This document shows, in pieces, positions 13,926 through 16,990 of a stretch of DNA of 16,990 nucleotides (position 1 is its first letter; each line of letters opens with the position of its first letter). The DNA is taken from the NCBI GenBank assembly GCA_043736515.1, contig JAYTCK010000065.1, positions 1 through 16,990 on the forward strand, in the 5' to 3' direction. The translations under genes and the position numbers were made by a program. A model generated the notes under the pieces. That model made no database searches and was not told the origin of the DNA. It saw only the letters and a list, made by a program, of their open reading frames with translations. Source of the DNA: MHLP01 sp043736515 (GTDB taxonomy: Bacteria > Patescibacteriota > Minisyncoccia > Phycocordibacterales > UBA6899).

Positions 13926-16413
13926 GACACTTCTTGAATTTCTTGCCACTGCCGCAATGACAGGGGTCGTTCCTACCGATATTGTGTTCTTTATCATTTT
14001 TTGCTGCAGCTGGAGCGGGTTCAGTGCCACCACCTGCGAGGGTCATTTGCGCAGCAACTTTTTTAAGCTCTGCTTCACTCTTCAGAAACGCTCCCGTTTG
14101 GAGGCGCGGAATCATTTCAAGAATACGTATCTTGATACTCTCTTCCATTTCTTTATAGAGCCGGAGAGCTTCGCGCTTGTACTCAACCAATGGATCGCGC
14201 TGTCCGTATGCGCGCAGATTTACCGATGAACGTGCGTAGTCCATAAGCTCAAGATGGTCAACCCAAAACATGTCATTGGTCTCAAGAGCCAATCTTCGGA
14301 CGACGTCATAAAATGCATCCTCGCCGATCGCAGCGATCTTCTCGTCCACATGCTTCTGTGAATCTTCGCCAAACTCCCCTGTTTCAGCGATCAATTCATT
14401 AAAATAGTCTTTCACTTCTTCTCTGGTACCAAGCAAAAGCTTTCTGCGACGGGCGTACATTGTCTGGCGGTGGAGATTGATGATGTTGTCGTACTGCAGT
14501 ACGTGCTTGCGCGCATCAAAATTGAATCCCTCAATTTTTGTCTGTGCACTCTCGAGCGCTTTTGTGATCATGCGGTTGTCGATTGCTTCATCCTCGGGGA
14601 TACCAAAGCGTCCCATCATTGTCTTGATGGCATCGGAGGCAAAAATACGCATAAGTGAATCCTCAAGTGACACAAAGAATTGCGTTTCGCCGGGATCTCC
14701 CTGTCGTCCGGAGCGGCCGCGGAGCTGATTGTCGATACGACGCGCATCGTGTCGCTCTGTACCCATCACAAAGAGTCCGCCCACTTTCTTCACCTCGTCA
14801 TGCTCTTCTGGAGTACCTGGGTTACCGCCGAGCTTGATGTCCACGCCACGACCCGCCATGTTGGTAGCGATCACGACGGAGCCCTTACGTCCCGACTGCG
14901 CGATGATTTCTCCTTCCCGTTCGTGATTCTTTGCATTCAAGACTTCGTGCGGAATTCCTTCGTGCTGGAGGAAGGCGGAAAGCAATTCATTTTTTTCGAT
15001 CGAAACAGTACCGATCAAGACCGGTTGTCCCTTCTCATGCACTTCTTTGACTCTGCGTGCAATTGCCTTGAACTTCCCTTCTTCTGTCTGATAAATCTGA
15101 TCATTACGATCAAGACGCGCCGATACGCGATTAGGTGGCACAGGGATCACCTCAAGTCCGTATATCTTATAGAACTCCTCTGAAGATGTGGCCGCAGTAC
15201 CCGTCATTCCCGAGAGCTTTTCATAAAGCTTGAAGTAATTTTGATAGGTGATGGAAGCCATGGTGCGCGATTCCTGTTGCACCTTCACTCCTTCCTTTGC
15301 CTCGATCGCCTGATGAAGCCCCTCGGACCAACGTCTTCCCGGCTGCATGCGACCGGTAAATTCATCAACGATAACCACCTCGCCGTTACGCACAACATAT
15401 TCGCGGTCGCGGACAAAAAGCGCCTTCGCGCGCACGGACGTTTCGAGATGATGCACATATTTAATACCCTTTTCTGTGTAGATATTCTCAATACCCAAAA
15501 GCTTCTCTGCCTTGGTGATGCCCGCATCGGTGATCTGTATCGCCTTTAGCTTTTCATCTATAGTATAATCCTCCGTCTCAGAAAGCTTCGCCGCGATGTT
15601 AGAAAATGTCGCGTAGAGTGATTCAGATTCTTGTGCGGGAGCAGAGATGATGAGTGGAGTACGAGCCTCATCGATAAGGATGGAGTCAATTTCGTCGACG
15701 ATGGCGTAGTGGTGTTCGCGCTGTCGCAGGTCCTTTGCGTCGTAACAGATATTGTCGCGCAGATAATCAAAGCCGAATTCATTATTCGTTCCATAAGTAA
15801 TATCCGCTGCGTATGCTTCGCGCCGTGTGCATGGCCTCAAGAATTCGTAGATAACACGGAAGGAGCCCACCTCGTCTCGCTCTTCATCAACCTCTTTTTC
15901 TGGCTGAGACAAGTGTGTAGCATCGTAGAGATATGAAGAATCATGGTTGATCACCCCGACAGAAAGCCCGAGGAATGCATGTACTTGTCCCATCCACACC
16001 GCATCGCGGCGAGAGAGGTAATCGTTGACGGTGACAACGTGCACACCTTTTCCCGTGAGTGCGTTGAGATATGTGGGAAGTGTCGCGACCAGCGTCTTGC
16101 CTTCACCGGTTTTCATTTCAGGGATCGATCCATTGTTCAAGATCATTCCGCCCATAAGCTGTACATCATAATGCCGCTGACCAAGCGTGCGCCGAGATGC
16201 TTCCCGCACGGCAGCAAACGCTTCGGGGAGAATATCACTCAACGTTTCTCCGTCCGCGAGTCGTTCTTTAAAGTATGGGGTCTTCGCCGCCAAGTCCGCG
16301 TCCGAGAGCTCCAAAAGCTCCGCTTCGTACGCGTTTATTTTTCCTACCATCGGCATGAGCTTCTTAATTTCCCCCGCCGCCGGATCCCCAAATATTTTCT
16401 TTAAAATTTCCAT
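13915..16413 (-). CDS. secA: Preprotein translocase ATPase SecA
   Basis: SecA is the motor that drives preproteins through SecYEG. The protein is full length (832 aa). Walker A is MKTGEGKT (100-107), the DEAD-box equivalent is VDEIDSILIDEARTPLIIS (239-257), the second ATPase domain has NMAGRGVDIKLGG and QLRGRSGRQGDPG, and the C-terminal zinc tail RNDPCHCGSGKKFKKCHG has the CxC...CH ligands used for SecB or lipid contact. Between SVGVINHDS and RREAYAADITYG there are about 34 more residues than in E. coli SecA, including a charged EKEVDEERDEVGSF stretch; I associate this with Patescibacteria. The start has GAGGG 6 nt upstream. A promoter lies just beyond it, right after the terminator of the cysteine-rich gene. 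The gene at 13572 overlaps its stop codon. Confidence 0.98.
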   Translation of the reverse strand: MEILKKIFGDPAAGEIKKLMPMVGKINAYEAELLELSDADLAAKTPYFKERLADGETLSDILPEAFAAVREASRRTLGQRHYDVQLMGGMILNNGSIPEMKTGEGKTLVATLPTYLNALTGKGVHVVTVNDYLSRRDAVWMGQVHAFLGLSVGVINHDSSYLYDATHLSQPEKEVDEERDEVGSFRVIYEFLRPCTRREAYAADITYGTNNEFGFDYLRDNICYDAKDLRQREHHYAIVDEIDSILIDEARTPLIISAPAQESESLYATFSNIAAKLSETEDYTIDEKLKAIQITDAGITKAEKLLGIENIYTEKGIKYVHHLETSVRAKALFVRDREYVVRNGEVVIVDEFTGRMQPGRRWSEGLHQAIEAKEGVKVQQESRTMASITYQNYFKLYEKLSGMTGTAATSSEEFYKIYGLEVIPVPPNRVSARLDRNDQIYQTEEGKFKAIARRVKEVHEKGQPVLIGTVSIEKNELLSAFLQHEGIPHEVLNAKNHEREGEIIAQSGRKGSVVIATNMAGRGVDIKLGGNPGTPEEHDEVKKVGGLFVMGTERHDARRIDNQLRGRSGRQGDPGETQFFVSLEDSLMRIFASDAIKTMMGRFGIPEDEAIDNRMITKALESAQTKIEGFNFDARKHVLQYDNIINLHRQTMYARRRKLLLGTREEVKDYFNELIAETGEFGEDSQKHVDEKIAAIGEDAFYDVVRRLALETNDMFWVDHLELMDYARSSVNLRAYGQRDPLVEYKREALRLYKEMEESIKIRILEMIPRLQTGAFLKSEAELKKVAAQMTLAGGGTEPAPAAAKNDKEHNIGRNDPCHCGSGKKFKKCHGA

Positions 16414-16442
16414 GCATTTCCCTCAAAAATTGAGTATTTCCC

Positions 16443-16471
16443 ACTATAGCGCATATCCACGCCATGGGCAA
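16443..16471 (-). promoter_or_regulatory. Promoter of secA, abutting the upstream terminator
   Basis: On the minus strand TTGCCC (16471-16466), a 17-nt spacer and TATAGT (16448-16443) are present. The predicted +1 is near 16436, giving a leader of about 23 nt with GAGGG before the ATG at 16413. The two T residues of the -35 are the last two of the upstream terminator's T-tract. Confidence 0.55.
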
Positions 16472-16536
16472 AAAAGACGGCCTAAGGTCGGGCCTTGGCT
16501 TTGAAAGACCCGACCTTGGAGAAGTTGGCCGTCTTT
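16470..16536 (-). terminator. Two-tier terminator downstream of the cysteine-rich gene
   Basis: An outer 10-bp stem AAAGACGGCC / GGCCGTCTTT (16473-16482, 16527-16536) encloses an inner 9-bp stem AAGGTCGGG / CCCGACCTT (16484-16492, 16509-16517) with a 16-nt loop. On the minus strand six T residues follow (16475-16470, half of them paired in the stem). It begins 37 nt after the stop of the cysteine-rich gene. Confidence 0.85.
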
Positions 16537-16573
16537 CTGAAGTTTGCTGTTATTGGGTTTTTGGGTCAAAAAA

Positions 16574-16750
16574 TTACTTCCCGTCTTCGTCTTTCTTCTC
16601 GGCATCCTGATCCTGCTTACCAAAATGCTTCCCGTCTGTGCATGCACAAGCCTCAAGCGGCACGCCATGCTTCGGGCAAGTCACCGCCTGGCAAACCCCC
16701 TCAACCTCCGATTCGCCCCCGCACCCACCCGTACAAATATAATGTGTCAT
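16574..16750 (-). CDS. Small cysteine-rich, probably metal-binding protein, 58 aa
   Basis: From the ATG at 16750 the first 42 residues carry six Cys (6, 10, 20, 25, 35, 37) and His at 3, 28 and 42: YICTGGCGG, VCQ, CPKHGVPLEACAC and TDGKH. The rest is a charged tail (KQDQDAEKKDEDGK). The CxxxC, Cx4C and CxC pairs suggest one or two structural metal sites, probably zinc. I recall short proteins of this pattern from Patescibacteria genomes, where they are hypothetical; I cannot confirm this here. An ATG at 16774 is in frame, but the TATACT -10 lies between the two ATGs and predicts a transcript starting 2 nt before 16750. It has its own promoter and strong terminator, so it is monocistronic, upstream of secA. 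Possible roles include metal buffering or a zinc-ribbon adaptor; none is shown. Confidence 0.8.
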   Translation of the reverse strand: MTHYICTGGCGGESEVEGVCQAVTCPKHGVPLEACACTDGKHFGKQDQDAEKKDEDGK

Positions 16751-16758
16751 ATACTTAT

Positions 16759-16767
16759 AGTATAACA
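16759..16767 (-). promoter_or_regulatory. Extended -10 promoter of the cysteine-rich gene (near-leaderless)
   Basis: TGT followed by TATACT (16764-16759) on the minus strand predicts +1 at 16752, 2 nt before the ATG at 16750. No clear -35 is present at 16-18 nt, although TTTGCA occurs 15 nt upstream. Confidence 0.5.
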
Positions 16768-16872
16768 CGACCATTCATGTGCAAACCGTGAAGTTATTTT
16801 AATAGAGCGAAACTTATTTTTACAGTTAAGTCTCCCAAACACACCATTGTTTTTATTTGAAGCATGTTGCGT

Positions 16873-16910
16873 TTCAAGCGCTAATTAAAGTGCTTTAATT
16901 AGCGCTTGAA
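16873..16910. repeat. Perfect 18-bp inverted repeat at the transposase stop codon
   Basis: TTCAAGCGCTAATTAAAG (16873-16890) and its exact reverse complement (16893-16910) flank a 2-base centre. Each arm contains the palindrome AGCGCT. The TAA stop of the transposase (16895-16897) and its last four codons lie in one arm. Neither strand has a T-tract after it, so it is not a standard intrinsic terminator. Confidence 0.9.
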
Positions 16911-16990
16911 CTGCAGCACTGCCCAAACACATCACAAGGAGTACGCCAGCGAAGGATTCTACGCGGTCGATGGTTCAATCTCCATACGAC
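16895..16990 (-). CDS. IS30-family transposase, C-terminal 31 residues (partial, runs off the right edge)
   Basis: Reading in from the right edge on the minus strand, the frame encodes VVWRLNHRPRRILRWRTPCDVF followed by nine residues and TAA at 16895-16897. The LNxRPRxxLxWxTPxxVF pattern is the hallmark end of IS30-family transposases, which carry a DDE catalytic domain (here outside the window) and move the element by cut-and-paste via a circular intermediate. The last nine residues (GQCCSSSAN) are probably not conserved and fall in the inverted repeat at the element's end. Whether the full gene is intact cannot be judged. The assignment rests on one short motif but a distinctive one. Confidence 0.75.
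   Translation of the reverse strand, partial: VVWRLNHRPRRILRWRTPCDVFGQCCSSSAN

Larger units (their letters stand above)
16865..16990 (-). mobile_element. Right-edge fragment of an IS30-family insertion sequence
   Basis: The element is inferred from the transposase C-terminus at 16895-16990. The end of the element should lie shortly after the transposase stop. On the minus strand GAAACGCAACA (16875-16865) resembles my memory of the inner part of IS30 terminal repeats (CAACGCAACA), but this is a weak guide and the other end is outside the window, so the boundary is uncertain by tens of bases. Confidence 0.55.

Noticed and set aside
1..16990. Search for CRISPR arrays, tRNA/rRNA genes and toxin-antitoxin or defence operons
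   Set aside because: Intergenic gaps are short and none shows regularly spaced repeats or a cloverleaf-like segment; no protein carries a recognisable defence domain.
1..16990. Recoded TGA (Gly) as in Gracilibacteria/SR1
   Set aside because: TGA serves as the stop of prlC, mutY, secA and the ATPase exactly where the family lengths end, and is not seen inside conserved sequence.

Overview
The window looks like chromosome of a bacterium from the Candidate Phyla Radiation (Patescibacteria, perhaps Parcubacteria). This is inferred, not proven. The pointers are very compact gene spacing, a SecA with an insertion of about 34 residues before its KREAY-like motif, a MYG1-family protein, an Obg without a C-terminal domain, and a small cysteine-rich protein of a type I associate with these genomes. 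Coding is dense and TGA is used as a stop (prlC, mutY, secA, the P-type ATPase), so the glycine-TGA code of Gracilibacteria/SR1 is excluded.

Layout, left to right. Positions 1-1295 (minus) hold most of gatB, cut by the left edge. A divergent intergenic region leads to an unrecognised membrane protein at 1419-2492 (plus) with its own terminator. Next comes a minus-strand block read from right to left: prlC (5868-7943), a terminator, mutY (4965-5816), a small holin-like membrane protein, a MYG1-family protein and obg, ending at a hairpin at 2558-2581. Another minus-strand unit has an MFS exporter (11931-13172), then an AI-2E-family permease with a P-type cation ATPase 11 nt behind it. Between the MFS gene and secA is a 400-base stretch with a possible 41-residue plus-strand ORF, a perfect 36-base bidirectional terminator, and a small unrecognised gene overlapping the end of secA. 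Upstream of secA are a two-tier terminator, a 58-residue cysteine-rich protein and, at the right edge, the last 31 codons of an IS30-type transposase that is easy to miss because its ORF runs off the window.

Most of the genes are housekeeping: tRNA-dependent amidation, oxidative DNA repair, ribosome assembly GTPase, Sec export, peptide turnover and ion or drug transport. There is no CRISPR array, tRNA, rRNA or obvious defence system.

The most interesting signal is in transcription layout. Several genes (holin-like protein, mutY, MFS; nearly so the AI-2E permease, cysteine-rich protein, obg and gatB) have a -10 box placed so that the predicted transcription start falls on, or within a few bases of, the start codon. 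This implies leaderless mRNAs. Other genes (prlC, secA, the membrane protein at 1419) have a Shine-Dalgarno sequence. In three places the U-tract of one gene's terminator overlaps or abuts the -35 box of the next gene's promoter.
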